Shown piece by piece: positions 26,553 to 38,389 of a DNA stretch of 64,000 nt. Every line of letters begins with the position of its first letter. The stretch's first letter is position 1. Position numbers and translations under genes: made by a program. Under the pieces are notes generated by a model, which saw only the letters and a program-made list of their open reading frames with translations, was not told the origin of the DNA and ran no database searches. Origin of the DNA: Xiphophorus maculatus (taxonomy: Eukaryota > Chordata > Actinopteri > Cyprinodontiformes > Poeciliidae); contig NC_036457.1 of NCBI RefSeq assembly GCF_002775205.1, forward strand, positions 2,207,001 to 2,271,000, in the 5' to 3' direction.

Positions 26553-26929
26553 ATTATTCTATTGTAATCGAATAATAGATTATAAAAGAGTAAATTAAAA
26601 TAAGAGTAAAATTATGACATAAATTCATTTTTAAATTAGAAAATTAACATTATATTTCCTAAACTGTAATACACTGAAACATATTTACATACAAAGTTAA
26701 TTGATTACGATTCTGTTTCAGCAAACCATTTCTGCTCTAGATGTTCATGTTATTTACAACATGAGGAGAAGATCATGGAAATTTGGTGTTTTTCTGCTAA
26801 AGTTGCTTTAATGTGTAATATTGTTGATTTCCCGTTACCTGAGCAGAGTCATGGGAAGAGAAACCTCTCTCTCTCACACACACACATGCACATGTGCACA
26901 CACACACACACACAGACACCTAGAGAAAA

Positions 26930-27122
26930 TTTAGAGAGAGACCAATTAACCTGACAGTCATGTTTCTGGACTGTGGAAGGAAGCCGGAGAACCCGGAAAG
27001 AACCCTCACATGCACAGGTAGAACATGCAAACTCCTTGCAGAAAGACCCTGGGCTGGGAATCAAAAAGAGAGACATTTTTGCTGCTATGCAACAGTGCTA
27101 CCAGCTGCGCCACTGTGCAGCT
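26930..27122 (-). mobile_element. tRNA-derived SINE segment, alpha copy 1
   Basis: Read on the minus strand it begins with a box-A-like tRNA promoter (cagctggtagcactgttgc) and contains a decayed box-B region. It then has conserved text reading on the plus strand gaagccggagaacccgg and agaacatgcaaactcc. The family is very common in fish. Other copies here are 28500-28702, 30280-30345 (truncated), 39430-39587 and 48262-48462. Frames across it are not genes. Confidence 0.6.
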
Positions 27123-27634
27123 CGTAATACTTTAATTGATACAATATTTAAAATCCCAATGAAATACAATTAAAAAATTTTAATTCAAAGATACTTCATT
27201 AATCCCAAAGGGAAATTTAATTAAATTAAACTCATTTTTATTAGTAATGTGACAAAATATTAAGAGTATTAATAAGTTTACATTTAAATGTGTATTTAAA
27301 AAAAATATCTTACTTGGCCCATCAATATTTTTTTTCCGGCTCTCTGGTCTGAAACCACTCAACTTTGAACTTTAAGTAAAAGTTCAAGCAAAATAATTTC
27401 TTTTTCAGATTAAAGTTAAAGATTTGTATATTAAATACATCATAAAGTGTCACTTTCTGACATTTTTACTCTTCAATTTATTCATATATTGTGACAAACA
27501 TGGTTTTTATGATTATTTAGCCTTAGAAATCCATTCTTTAATAAATGAGCATTAATTAAAATCTTTATTTTTTTTAACACTTTTTGAATTAAAAATCAAC
27601 ATTTTAGCACCAGTAGAGCTTTTTATCTGCTTAC

Positions 27635-27724
27635 CTGTAAGCTCTGCAGGCCTCCATAAGCCGTAAACAGAGACAGAAATCCAATGGAGACCACCAACAC
27701 ATTCTTAAAGTTTCGGCTGATCAT
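27635..27724 (-). pseudogene. Extra copy of unc93a coding exon 1 (copy 1)
   Basis: ATG at 27724-27722 through a gtaagc donor gives 30 codons, beginning MISRNFKNVLVVSIGF and ending in GGLQSLQ. It is identical in protein to unc93a exon 1 at 49056. One seen difference is synonymous (TTT for TTC). No exon 2 follows before irx4, so it is orphaned. Because it lies beyond the 3' end of unc93a it cannot be an ordinary alternative first exon of that gene. Confidence 0.88.
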
Positions 27725-28036
27725 GATGGTCTTCTCCTTATTTTATTTTTTTAAAATAAAAATAAGACAATGAAGCTTTTAAGAGAAATGAAAACCAAAA
27801 AGTCCCGGTGGGGTTTAATTTAGCCGCTCTGCTCAAGAGCAAAGTCAGAGGAAGGCTGCTTATGCTGCAATGATTCTGCCTCTGATAAAGTCGTACAGTT
27901 AAAATAGCTCAGGACAAAGTCCAACACTCTACCCCCCTCCCCACACACACACACACACACACACACGCGTGCGTGTTTGCGTGGCTATCTTTGTGGGTGC
28001 TTTCCATTGACTTCCATTCATTTCTATAGCCTAAAC

Positions 28037-28259
28037 CAGGGGTCTCAAACTCCAGTTCTCGAGGGCCGCAGTCCTGCAGTTTTTAGATGTGCCACAGGTA
28101 CAAAACACTGGAATGAAATGACTTAATTACCTCCTCCTTGTGTAGATCAGTTTTCCAGACCCTTAATGACCTAATTATTCTGTTCAGGTGTGGTGCAGCA
28201 GAGGCACATCTAAAAGTTGCAGGACTGCGGCCCTCGAGGCCTGGAGTTTGAGACCCCTG
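28037..28259. mobile_element. hAT MITE with 8-bp target duplication
   Basis: Terminal inverted repeats caggggtctcaaactccag and ctggagtttgagacccctg enclose 223 bases. The flanking octamer gcctaaac is duplicated at 28029-28036 and 28260-28267. The paralogous site in alpha copy 2 (near 29591) has a single octamer and no insertion. It belongs to the same family as 44977-45199, which has the same length. Confidence 0.92.
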
Positions 28260-28261
28260 GC

Positions 28262-28485
28262 CTAAACCTTACCCTTACCTTTTCCCTAACCCTATCCATT
28301 ACATGCCTAACTCTAACCCTAACCAAAACTCAATTCACACCTTAGCCCTAAATCTGACCCCTGACCCAAAAACAGCGTTTCCCCTTGTGGGGACGAGGGT
28401 TCGGTCCCCACAAGTAGCAGTGTGTCCCCATAACGTAGTATATGTCAGGAAAATGGTCCCCACAAGGTATTAGAAACAAGCGCAC
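28262..28485. repeat. GTCCCCACAAG repeat with telomere-like words
   Basis: Contains ccctaaccctatcc and ctctaaccctaacc, then cccttgtggggac, ggtccccacaagtagcag and tatgtcaggaaaatggtccc. The same unit occurs at 29585-29700 (partial), 30150-30260, 48050-48245 and 54570-54790. It is a dispersed fish repeat, not a telomere. Confidence 0.75.
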
Positions 28486-29585
28486 ACACACACAGACATC
28501 TAGAGAAAATTTAGAGAGACCAATTAACCTGACAGTCATGTTTCTGGACTGTGGGAGGAAGCCGGAGAACCCGGAAAGAACCCACGCATGCACCGGGAGA
28601 ACATGCAAACTCCATGCAAAAAGACCCCGGGCCGGAAATCAGAACGAGAGACCTCTTTGCTGCTAGGCAACAGTGCTACCAGCTGCGCCACTGTGCAGCT
28701 TGTAATACTTTAATTGATACAATATCAAAAATCCCAATAAAATACAATTAAAAAATCTTAATTCAAAGATACTTCATTAATCCCAAAGGGAAATTTAATT
28801 ACATTAAATTAAACACATTTTTATTAGTAATGTGACAAAATATTAAGAGTATTAATAAGTTTACATTTAAATGTGTATTTAATAAAATATCTTACTTGGC
28901 CCATCAATATTTTTTCCGGCTCTCTGGTCTGAAACCACTCAGTATTTTGAACTTTAAGTAAAAATTTAAGCAAAATAATTTCCTTTTCAGATTAAAGTTA
29001 AAGATTTGTATATGAAATACATCATATAGTGCCACTTTCTGACATTTTTACACTTCAATTTATTCATATATTGTGACAAACATGGTTTTTATGATTATTT
29101 AGTCTTTGAAATCCATTCTTTAATAAATGAGCATTAATTAAAATTGTAATGTTTTTTAGCACTTTTTGAATTAAAATTCAACATTTTAGCACCAGTAGAG
29201 CTTTTTATCTGCTTACCTGTAAGCTCTGCAGGCCTCCATAAGCCGTGAACAGAGACAGAAATCCAATGGAGACCACCAACACATTCTTAAAGTTTCGGCT
29301 GATCATGATGGTCTTCTTCTTTTTTTTTTTTTTTTAAATAAAAATAAGACAATGAAGCTTTTAAGAGAAATTAAAACCAAAAAGTCCCGGTGGGGTTTAA
29401 TTTAGCCGCTCTGCTCAAGAGCAAAGTCAGAGGAAGGCTGCTTATGCTGCAATGATTCTGCCTCTGATAAAGTTGTACAGTTAAAATAGCTCAGGACAAA
29501 GTCCAACCCTCTACCCCCCTCCCCACACACACGCGTGTTTGCCTGGCTATCTTTGTGAGAACTTTCCATCGACTTCCATTCATTT
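28485..29585. repeat. Segmental duplication block alpha, copy 2
   Basis: A second alpha block directly right of copy 1, with the same order: SINE segment, intron-like sequence, exon 1 copy, polypyrimidine/AT tract, then a ccccctccccacacac run. It differs from copy 1 by small indels and substitutions. It lacks the hAT MITE. Confidence 0.85.
29217..29306 (-). pseudogene. Extra copy of unc93a coding exon 1 (copy 2)
   Basis: ATG at 29306-29304 to a gtaagc donor at 29216, 30 codons. It reads the same as unc93a exon 1 at 48967-49056, with no disabling change. No second exon follows between it and copy 1. Like copy 1, it is an orphan exon produced by duplication of the unc93a 5' region. Confidence 0.88.
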
Positions 29586-29699
29586 CTACAGCCTAAACCT
29601 TACCCTTATCCTAACCCTATCCATTACATACCTAACCGAAACTCAATTCACACCTTAGTCCTCAATTTGACCCTGGACCCAAAAACAACGTTTCCTGTT

Positions 29700-30150
29700 G
29701 TGAAAATGAATATATCTGAAAGGTTATGTTTTTATATTATTATTCTTTCGTGTTTTTTATTAGGCTCCTTTTCTTTTATGGTACATTAACTGTTCCAGGA
29801 CATGGGGACAGCGGTGACCAGAAGCTTGTGACTCGCTGAGATGATATTCGCAGAGAGAAACAGGAAACAATGCCACGTCAATAGTCACACTCAGTCTTAA
29901 AGAAAAGAGCTTGTATTTAAAGGATGTGTAATCAATTAGGCCACGTTGCAGCTGTTTAGAGCTACAATGTTCATGTGATTAGGTCATACTCTGTTTCAAT
30001 AAAAGGTAGTTGCGGACTGAGAGCTGGCGGAGTTGATCCCAGACAGTTGTTTGATGGTGGCTCTCCGTGTCAGACTTCTCTCCTCTCTTCTGCAGAAAGC
30101 AACTTGTGTTCTTAGTTGATTCCTTACAGGTTGGGAGCCAACATAGACCT
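29700..30150. other. Spacer within the duplicated region, no gene seen
   Basis: Sequence not found in the other copies. It sits inside a broken GTCCCCACAAG repeat: cccaaaaacaacgtttcc at 29675 resumes near 30155 with ttcccttgtggggacc. It may therefore be an insertion, but no terminal repeats were found. Confidence 0.4.
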
Positions 30151-30607
30151 AACATTTTCCCTTGTGGGGACCAGGCTTCGGTCCCCACAAGTAGCAGTGT
30201 GTCCCCATAACGTAGTATATGTCAGGAAAATGTTCCCCACAAGGTATTAGAAACAAACACACACACACACACCTAGAGAAAATTTAGAGAGACCAATTAA
30301 CCTGACAGTCATGTTTTTGGACTGTGGGAGGAAGCCGGAGAATCACACACACACACACACACACACACCATTTAGAAGGTTTGATCCCTGCTGATTACTT
30401 ATCACCATCTAAATCTTTCATAAAAATCTTTTCTGTTTCTTCCCTCTCTCTTTTATTTTTAAAAATGTTTCATTTAAAAGCTTTAAAATCCAGATTTGCA
30501 TGTTTTTGTTGTTTTTGTCAACAACAAATCAGAAATATATGATTTCTGATCATAAATGATATCAATTGCCAATTTGGGATACAAATTAATCTGAATCTAT
30601 ATATATA

Positions 30608-30998
30608 CAGTACGGACCAAAAGTTTGGACACACCTTTTAACTCAATGAGTTTCCTTTATTTTCATGACTATTGACATTGTAGATTCACACTGAAGGCAT
30701 CAAAACTATGAATAACATGTGGAAATATGCACTAAACAAAAAAGTGTAAAACAACTGAAAATACTCCTTATATTCTAGTTTCTTCAAAGTAGCAACCTTT
30801 TGCTGTGATTACTGCTTTGCACACACTCTGCATTTTCTTGATGAGCTTCAAGAGGTCGTCACCTGAAATGGTTTTCACTTCATAGGTCAACCTGCCCTGT
30901 CAGGTTAATAAGTGGGATTTCTTGCCTTATAAATAGTCATGAAAATAAAGAAAATCCATTGAATTAGAGAGGTGTGTCCAAACATTTGGTCTGTACTG
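30608..30998. mobile_element. Tc1/mariner-type MITE
   Basis: Ends cagtacggaccaaaagtttg and caaacatttggtctgtactg form inverted repeats, flanked by TA-rich DNA as expected for TA-targeting elements. The interior has no transposase. It is absent from the paralogous position near 49570, so it inserted after the duplication or was lost from the other copy. Confidence 0.8.
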
Positions 30999-31012
30999 TA
31001 TATATATATATA

Positions 31013-31050
<38 letters not shown>

Positions 31051-31090
31051 TATATATATATATATATATATAGATATATATATATATAGA
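30999..31090. repeat. (TA)n run with GATA/CTA interruptions
   Basis: Near-continuous TA dinucleotides with occasional tctata or tagata words, adjoining the Tc1-type MITE. Confidence 0.95.
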
Positions 31091-31934
31091 AATAAATACA
31101 AATAATCATTAAAGGTAAAGTAGATACATTTGGAGGAAGTGGCAGTGAGCAGAAGTTTACAGCATGTGGATCTTTTTACGGGAATGCCAACTCAGTTTTA
31201 CAATGCAACGTGTTTACAGGAATGAAACAAACTTTGATGTTTTTCACCAGGATTCAAAGTCAGTCAGATTCCAGGTGAACGCCTCACATATCAGCTGACC
31301 CATTTGATAAAAACTGGACTGGGCAGTAAGAGAAAAGATGACATATTTTAAATGAAACCTAATCAGTAATGATATTAGTAAAGTTGGAGTTTATTAATAT
31401 AGCTGCTCGTGTTGGGAATATAGTATTTTTGGTTTAAAACTGACTAGCATTTATAGTAATTTATGATTTAATTAACTTTGATAGACATGATGTTGCCAGT
31501 TTGGTGATTTTGTGTGTTTTTAGCACTTTTTGAATGAAAAAATTCAAAAATTTGTTGGAATATACTGTAAATAAGACAATTAATTGGTAATTATATTACC
31601 AATTAAATTTAATTGGTAAAAATAAATATTACAAAATAAACATTGTTCAAATTTTCCTAAAAGAGTTTAGGGTTTGACAACTACATTCAAATTTCCAAGA
31701 TTACATTTTATTTTCCCATTAGTTTCATGTTTTATATAACTAATGTTTTATATATAACCAATATAAAACTGTATATTTTATGTATAACTAACATAAAACA
31801 TTAGTTTCATGTTTTATGTAACTAAGACAATAATACGGTCTGAAACCAAGTTCAAGTTTGGTTTCAGTCCGTATAAGAAATTCTTCAAGGTTTCGAGGAT
31901 TTTAGTTTATTTTAAATAACTAGCTTTTATCTAT

Positions 31935-32950
31935 GGAGTCTATGGAGTTTACAAACTACATATTTAGCTCATAGTGAATATTTAGTCTAACTAAGCTTCC
32001 TAACCAAATATTTAGCTTGATTATAATTGGCTTTCCAACTACATATTTTGTGTGTAGCTAAATATTTAGCTTGTTAACTAAATGTTTGCAAACTAAATAT
32101 TTTGTTTGCAAGCTTATTTAACCAGCTTTGGAGCTAAATATCTATCTTGCTAAAAAACTATTTAGCTTGCCAACAATATTTATTTAGTTAGGAGCAAATT
32201 ATTTAGCTTGATAAATATTTTGTTTGTAGCTAATTACTAATTAACAAGCTAAATATTTAATTGAAATGCGCAGTTAAACAACTTTGAAGATAAATATTTA
32301 GCTTGCTAACAAAATATTTAGTTTTCAGGGAATTATTTAGCTAGCTAAATAAACATTTAGCTTAATAACTAAATATTTTATTTGGAGCTAATTAATTAGC
32401 TTGTTAACAAGCTAGCTAAATATTAGCCAAAGCTAAATATTTGATTGACAAGCTGAGTTAACCAACTTTGAAGCTAAATATTTAGCTTACTAACAAAATA
32501 TTTAGCTGACTAACAATATATTTAGTTTGGAGCAAATTATTTAGCTTGCTAGCTGTAAATTTAGTTAGCAAGCCAAGTATTTTTTAGAAAGCTTAAGCTT
32601 TGAAGCAAAAAATATTTAGCCTGCTAACTAAATATTTTGTTTAGAGCTAATTATTTAGCTTGTTGACTACATACGTAGTTAACAAGCTAAATATTCAATT
32701 GAGAAGTTTAGTTAAAAAGCTTTGAAGCTAAATATTTAGTTTGCTAACTAAATATTTAGCCTCCTAGCTAAATATTTTAACAAGTTAACTAGTTTGTTTG
32801 CAAGTTTAGCAAACAAGCTTTGAATCTAAATATTGAACATGCTAATAAAATATTTAGTTTGGATCTAAATCTGTAGCTTGATAGCTAAATGGTTCATTTG
32901 CAAGCTAAATATCTTGTTAGCAAGCTTAGTTAAGTTGGGGCTAAATATGT
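31935..32950. repeat. Degenerate AT-rich tandem repeat (TTTAGCTTGCTAAC type), copy 1
   Basis: About 1 kb of imperfect repeats built from aaatatttagcttg, ctaactaaatatt and caagctaaatatt, with unit sizes of roughly 20-45 bases. The matching array in beta copy 2 (50500-51310) is shorter, showing expansion or contraction since duplication. A related array lies at 60400-60850. Confidence 0.85.
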
Positions 32951-34121
32951 AGTTGTGAAGATGTAGGGAAGAAAACACCTGAAGCTACCCAGAGTACCAG
33001 CAGCTAGTTACCATTGAAGCCAACCACAACTGCCTAGTCAAAGTATGGCCTTTTCATTTTCCCTTGCAGAGCTGAATAGCATTGATATAAGAGATGTAAT
33101 TGTGTAATATGTGCGACCCTTGAATAGCGCCTTGAGGAACCCCACATATTTTTATTTACTTTTGTTTGTTTCTTCAGTTTCTTTTGCTCAAATGACACAA
33201 CGTACACATAAACATCCCCATTAAAGCTTTTAATGGTTTTATACCTTTTGTACAAAACAACCATATTGAATGATGCACTTTGGTCGAGCTTTTTAAACAT
33301 TTTCATTGCCTGGAAGATTGGTCACGTTTTGGTCATTTGCTTTTATGCTCTCAGTGAAACAACCAGCAGAGATTTATCCCCTCTACCAGGTTTATTGTCC
33401 TCAGTTTGACCAAACATTGAATCCTACACCAGCAATAAATATAAATATACATAAATAAAACCACAATACATACAAATAACCTTTTTGAGGTTAATTTAAA
33501 TGACAAAAAGGTGAGAGAGTGACTAGTGACGTAATCAGTGTCAATAAAACACTGGGTCTAAGTGGTGGGTAGAAACGACTCAACATCATAAAAGATAGTA
33601 ACTAAGACGACATGTTTCACTCTAACAACATCCTTACGTTCAAACCTGATTACTAACAAATATTTAATTTTCTAAACGGATTATCTTTCTAAAAATAAAA
33701 AAAGAGTTTTTTTCCTTTCATCCTCTGGTGTAAACTGTATTTTTACACCAGACAAAAAGCTATAAACTGTACATCCATTCCGGTACTATTTGTCCTATCT
33801 TATTCAGTTTATGGATTTCCTGCCTCACCCTGTTAGGAAACAATTACGTGTGGCTGTAAAGACTTGTTTCTGATAAAAACACCTTTTGTTATCTTTTAAG
33901 ATATCGCAGTTAACTTAAGATAGTCTGTTGAAATCTGCTGCTTAAGGGATTTTTTGGGTTTTACATTATGGTAATAAAAAAGCTTATATTTTACACTTAT
34001 TATTTTATAGAAGGGAAGATTTAAAATAAAAAAAATTCTGCTAAGAATTAAAATTTAGAACATGAACAAAAAACATAGCTTTATATATACAAGTTATTTT
34101 CATCGACTGAATGATTTAATG

Positions 34122-35944
34122 CAGGGGTGTCCAAACTTTTTTTAGTGAGGGCCAAATACAGAAAAATAAACAAAGGGCCGGGCCACACACTAGAGGTGAC
34201 ATATTGACACATGAACACTGTGTGTATTTCTAACTCACCTATAATGTGAATAACATTGCACTCAGTGGGAGTAGTGATGCTGTCCTTTGGATTGAAGGAT
34301 GGCTGACATGTCAGGAGAAAGTGGTTGAGACACGAAGGACTTCATAGAGATGGCTATCGGTCATTCTGGTTCTCAGTCTGCTTTTGTTCTGATTTAACAG
34401 AGAAAATGTGTGTTCACATACGTATGTATGTTGAGCCGAACAGGCTCATCATTCTTTTTGTGTGGCGTCTCATCAGAGGAAACTTGGCATTATCCAAACT
34501 CTGATAGAATTCAGAGAGGGAGAGAAGCTGATGTTGAATTTTCATAGAATCATCACATTGCATTTCAATCAGTTCTAACTGCAGACTCTTTTCCACTTTT
34601 TCTGCATCCACCAGGAAGGGGGTCGAGAACAGCTTGATTTGTTTTTCCATGACAGAAAAATCTTGGAAACGCTGGTTGACTTCTGTCACGAGAGATGCAA
34701 CCACGGACACATATTTCTCCTTTGTAGCAGAAAGGTCGGCCTTTGGAATAGCAGACTTGATTTCAGACAGCGCAGGGAAGTGTGCAGCATTAAAGCCTCG
34801 TAGTTGTGTCTCAAACAGGCGGAGCTTTACGCAGAAGACTTTCATGTGCGTATACAGGTGTGGCACCAGCTGTTCTTTGCCTGGTAGGTTTTTGCTCAGT
34901 GTATTCAGATGATGCGTAAGATCAACTAAAACTGCCAGGTCTGCCAGCCACAGAGGGTCACTTAGTTCATGAAGAGGTCGGCCCTTCTCTTTTAAAAATT
35001 GGTCGATTTCTGATCTCAGCGAATAAAACCGCTGCCGCACAGAGCCGCGGCTGAGCCAGCGCACATCAGAGTGGTAGAGTACATCCCCGTATTCAGCGTC
35101 CACGTCAGAAAGGAAAGCCTGAAATTCTCTATGGTACAGTCCTCTAGCTCGAATTATGTTGACAGTTTTTATGACAGTGTTCATCACTTTGCCCAGCTGG
35201 ACAGTCTTGGCACACAGTGCTTCTTGGTAGATTTTACAGTGCATCCCAACAGCCTCACCTCCACTCTCTTTTATCTTAGCGCACACCAACGATGCCATTC
35301 CTTTGCGCTAGCCCATCATGGCCGGAGCTCCATCTGTTGTTACTCCACAGAGCTTGTCCCACTTAAGCCTCATCTTTTCAACTGCTTCTGACACAGCTTC
35401 AAAAATATCTTTTCCCGTCGTTGTGCCTTTTAGGCTCATCGTATCAAGCAGCTCCTCCGTACAGCAAAAATGATCATCTACTCCCCGCAAAAAAATTAAC
35501 AGTTGCGCAGTGTCTGTGGCATCTGTTCTCTCATTGCATGCTATTGCGTAAAATTCAAAAGCACAAGCTTTGTCTCTTAACTGAAGTTTCAAGTCAGCTG
35601 ACAAGTCCTCGATTCTCCACACCACTGTATTTCTGGATAAGCTCACATTGTTGAAATCAGGCACTTTTTCTGGGCACATTATTTCTGTGACGTTGATGAG
35701 GCACTGCTTTATGAAATCACCGTCTGAAAATGGTTTGCCGTGCTGGGCAATAAGTTTAGCAACTTCATAACTTGCTGTTGTGGCGTTTTCCTGTGTTTTG
35801 TTGGCACAAAAAAAAACTGCTGTTGAGCTTGCAGGCTAGGTCCCATTTGCTTAACTTTCTGTGTTCGTTCGGCACCAGTGTACGATGTGTAGCTCTGATG
35901 TTTGGTCTCATAGTGCCAACGGACATCATACTCTAAAACGTTCA
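34122..35944 (-). pseudogene. Broken hAT transposase gene (Charlie/GTF2IRD2-ZBED-like)
   Basis: The plus-strand left end caggggtgtccaaact is the typical terminus of Charlie-type hAT elements. The minus-strand frame from 35679 to 34414 encodes a transposase of the kind domesticated in GTF2IRD2 and ZBED-type proteins, with CGVTTDGAPAMMG, HSDVRWLSRGSV and an LRGFNAAHFP-type C-terminal part. A TAG at 35308-35310 splits it right after the APAMMG motif. A frameshift in a T run near 35812 (minus-strand sense) separates the N-terminal piece (35945-35709). The N-terminal zinc-finger end and the right terminus are missing, removed with about 1.1 kb of host DNA. It is not functional. Confidence 0.9.
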
Positions 35945-35999
35945 AAATAAAAAATTTGCATAATAGGTTCCCTTTTTAGTGCAAGAACTGCACCTGGAT

Positions 36000-37366
36000 A
36001 ACACTCTGGTTGTCAGAGTTATCTAAGGGAATTTAATTGATAAAATAATCTGTGTCAGATGTGTGGCGTCTTGAATCAAGATGAAAATAATCCCCAGAAT
36101 ATGAATCAATAACACTGTTAGACACTCCCTGCTTGATAAAGAATCTCCGAGCCAAAACCAGGGTTCATTTTCCAGAAGTGTCATGACTCCACCCACGTTT
36201 TCATAAAGTTTCACTGGAATACTTTAGGGCTAGGTTCAGATTTCTTTTTTAAGCATCAAGGCTGAATTGGTAAAAAGCAGACCAGTCAATTAAGACAAGA
36301 AACATAAATAATTAGATATTTTTGTTTAATAAACAGATTTTCTTTTCTTTAGCCTTCCTTTAAAATGACCAAACTTGGGTCAGTTCGTGTTTTGATCACT
36401 TCAGAAGACGATGCATCGACACATTTGAATGATTACAGCTAAACTGTAAACAGTTTAAAGTCTCCAAAACATGAGAAACACGTGTTCACACTCTGACAGA
36501 CGCTCTGCAGGCCTTGGAGGAGGATTACAGGTGTTACACTGTCAGACAGCCAGGTATGTCTCGACTTCCTCAATATGAATCTGAAGCCCTGAGAGCTCAG
36601 AGGTCATTTAAAACCAGGCTGCTTCAATCGGCAACAGGATAAATAAATTAAATAAATTACAAATAGTTTTTTTGTTTTTGCTTTTTTGTCCCATTAAGTG
36701 TTTCAGATCAAAATATGACCTAAATAAATGCAGAATGCGGCTAACATGTCAAATGGCAAATAGCTAAATATGTCGTATTTGTTGAATTATTTTACTTCAT
36801 CCACTTCAGAATATATCGATTTATGCTCCATTGTACACAAAATTGTATTACTTGTGGGGTTTTTTTTGGTTAGAGATGATAAATTTGACCTATATTGTAA
36901 ATTTAGGTATGATGCAAATTAGATCCACCAGGCATTTAAGGAATGAAACTGAATTTTCAATGTCATTATGCTTGTTTTATTAATGTTGCTCTTTCTCAAG
37001 CATGATTTTGAAGTTGTGTTTGAAAAACCATAGCTTTTTCATAATTATGGTTTCAAATACATTAACTATATCCCTTGTGGTTCTTTCTCCTCCTTTCCTT
37101 AAAACTGATTATGAAATCAGTTTTATGAATTAATTTTCATCCTGCAAATACTGAATAAAATAATTTCAGTCTTAGAAACGCTTATTCCATGTTTCATGAA
37201 AAAATATTAATGTAAGGGGAAGTACTTTTGTAAATAATTATTTGTTCACCAATAATTAGTTTTTGTAGTCTGAAGTAATCCTTTAAATTCAAAGTTGCAA
37301 AATCAAAACACATGCACAAAATGTACTCTTTCTACAATTATACCTAAATTTTATATATTACTTCTT
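36000..37366. other. Gamma copy B body, no gene seen
   Basis: Duplicated noncoding DNA matching A 23690-25080. Small frames in it recur in A only because of the duplication. Confidence 0.5.
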
Positions 37367-37589
37367 TTTTTTTTTTTTTTTTTTTTTTGTAACCCCTCCA
37401 GGGGGTCTTTTTGTGGGCTCTAGTGTCCCTTTTCATGAAGTAGGCTGACAGGAAAGGGGGAGGGAGAGGGGGGAAGACATGCGGTAAATGTCGCCGGGTC
37501 CGGGAGTCGAACCCGCGACAGCCGCGTCGAGGACTTGAGGCCTCCAAATGTGGGTCGCGCTAACCCCTACGCCACCACGGCACGCCCCA
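37367..37589 (-). mobile_element. Young tRNA-derived SINE with 13-bp target duplication
   Basis: On the minus strand the head has box A tggcgtaggggttagcgcg and box B ggttcgactcc, then a CT-rich body. The element ends in poly-A, seen as T at 37367-37388. The target duplication tatattacttctt lies at 37354-37366 and 37590-37602. Gamma copies A (25068-25080) and C (near 54058) have one copy of the target and no SINE. It is an RNA polymerase III-type retroposon, not a tRNA gene. Confidence 0.93.
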
Positions 37590-37827
37590 TATATTACTTC
37601 TTAATACTAATGTTATTCATTTTCATTCCTTGGTTGCCTAGAGTTGCTAAAAAGCTTCAAACCAAAACTTATAAATAATTTTATTCACAATATGTTTTTT
37701 TAATATACAATATGTAGAAGACCTGATCCAGCTTATATAGTTTTATTGCAGAATCTATTTCAGGATTTATATTAATTACTGAGTTTATCAGAAAAATTCA
37801 ATAAAGCATGTGTAGTTCATATTCTGA

Positions 37828-38092
37828 CCACTAGATGGCGTAAATAAGTAGAGTACTTAAATGATTGCCTAGACACCCACTTAGACAGAAACGATTTCAT
37901 ATTCTTATTCTCAATTTTAATCCAACATTTGATCATTTTCAAATTATTTTTATGATACTTAACAGAAGTTGAGCACCTGAAAGGAGATGGTTGTTGATTT
38001 GTTAGCTGAAATCAGTTATGGAGCTTTGACAGAAAAAACTTGACAGGCCTCTTTGAAAAGCATCGCCTCAGTTTGTCCACTAGATGGCAGTG
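37828..38092 (+). promoter_or_regulatory. Two CTCF-like motifs in gamma copy B
   Basis: ccactagatggcgt (37828-37841) and ccactagatggcagtg (38077-38092), identical to the pair in copy A and in the same orientation. Confidence 0.35.
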
Positions 38093-38389
38093 CAGCAACA
38101 TGGTGCCAGGTGAAAATGTCCAGCAGCTGTAAAAGTAAAAGAGAAAGTTTCTCTGTTAAGACAAACTTTTTTCTTTTCTTTTGTTTTGCAATTAGCCCAG
38201 AAAAGCAACAAGTTTCACATTATTGCCAAATGTCAAATTTATTTTTATAGCACATTCCCAACAGCACAGAGTAAAAAGCAAACCAAATGCTAAAAGGCGT
38301 CAAAGTTAGTGGTTGTTTTCTTCTTCGGTTCAGCCGTTAAAATAGTTTAATACCACAAACTGATCTTTTATGTGTTTTAATTGAAATCC

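Larger units (their letters stand above)
22353..26850. repeat. Segmental duplication block gamma, copy A
   Basis: From ttccacttattactttattg onward the text matches 52430-54560 (copy C) and 34010-39360 (copy B) with only scattered differences. Copy A is the fullest version. It keeps about 1 kb that is missing from C (A 23050-24062) and about 1.1 kb that was replaced by a hAT element in B (A 22537-23637). It has the empty site for the SINE found in B. The block corresponds to DNA that lies 5' of unc93a at the resident locus. Confidence 0.9.
26850..28036. repeat. Segmental duplication block alpha, copy 1
   Basis: Paralogous to 28400-29585 (copy 2) and 48245-49325 (resident copy). It contains a CA-rich run, a tRNA-like SINE segment, AT-rich intron-like sequence, the exon 1 copy and upstream text ending in a ccccctccccacacac run. 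The text upstream of the SINE (gagtcatgggaagagaaacc) recurs at 39370 after gamma copy B, so the gamma-alpha junction exists twice. Confidence 0.85.
30343..34010. repeat. Segmental duplication block beta, copy 1
   Basis: From the CA run and aaggtttgatccctgctgat to ttaagggattttttgggttt it matches 49325-52430 in order. It includes the 90-residue minus frame at 33034-33306, translated identically at 51402-51674. A Tc1-type MITE (30608-30998) and a TA run are specific to this copy. Copy 2 has an expanded palindrome instead. The block lies 5' of unc93a at the resident locus. Confidence 0.9.

Noticed and set aside
28285..28330. ccctaaccctaacc words resembling telomere repeats
   Set aside because: They are short, imperfect and recur as part of the same GTCCCCACAAG repeat at four other places. 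They are not an interstitial telomere.
33034..33306. 90-residue minus frame, identical at 51402-51674
   Set aside because: The identity follows from recent DNA duplication of the beta block, so it is no sign of selection. No family or splice context supports a gene.
34634..35391. Plus-strand frames of 92 and 106 residues
   Set aside because: They are antisense to the hAT transposase remnant.
37500..37589. tRNA-like box A and box B
   Set aside because: They form the head of a SINE with poly-A tail and target duplication. The rest does not fold as a tRNA.
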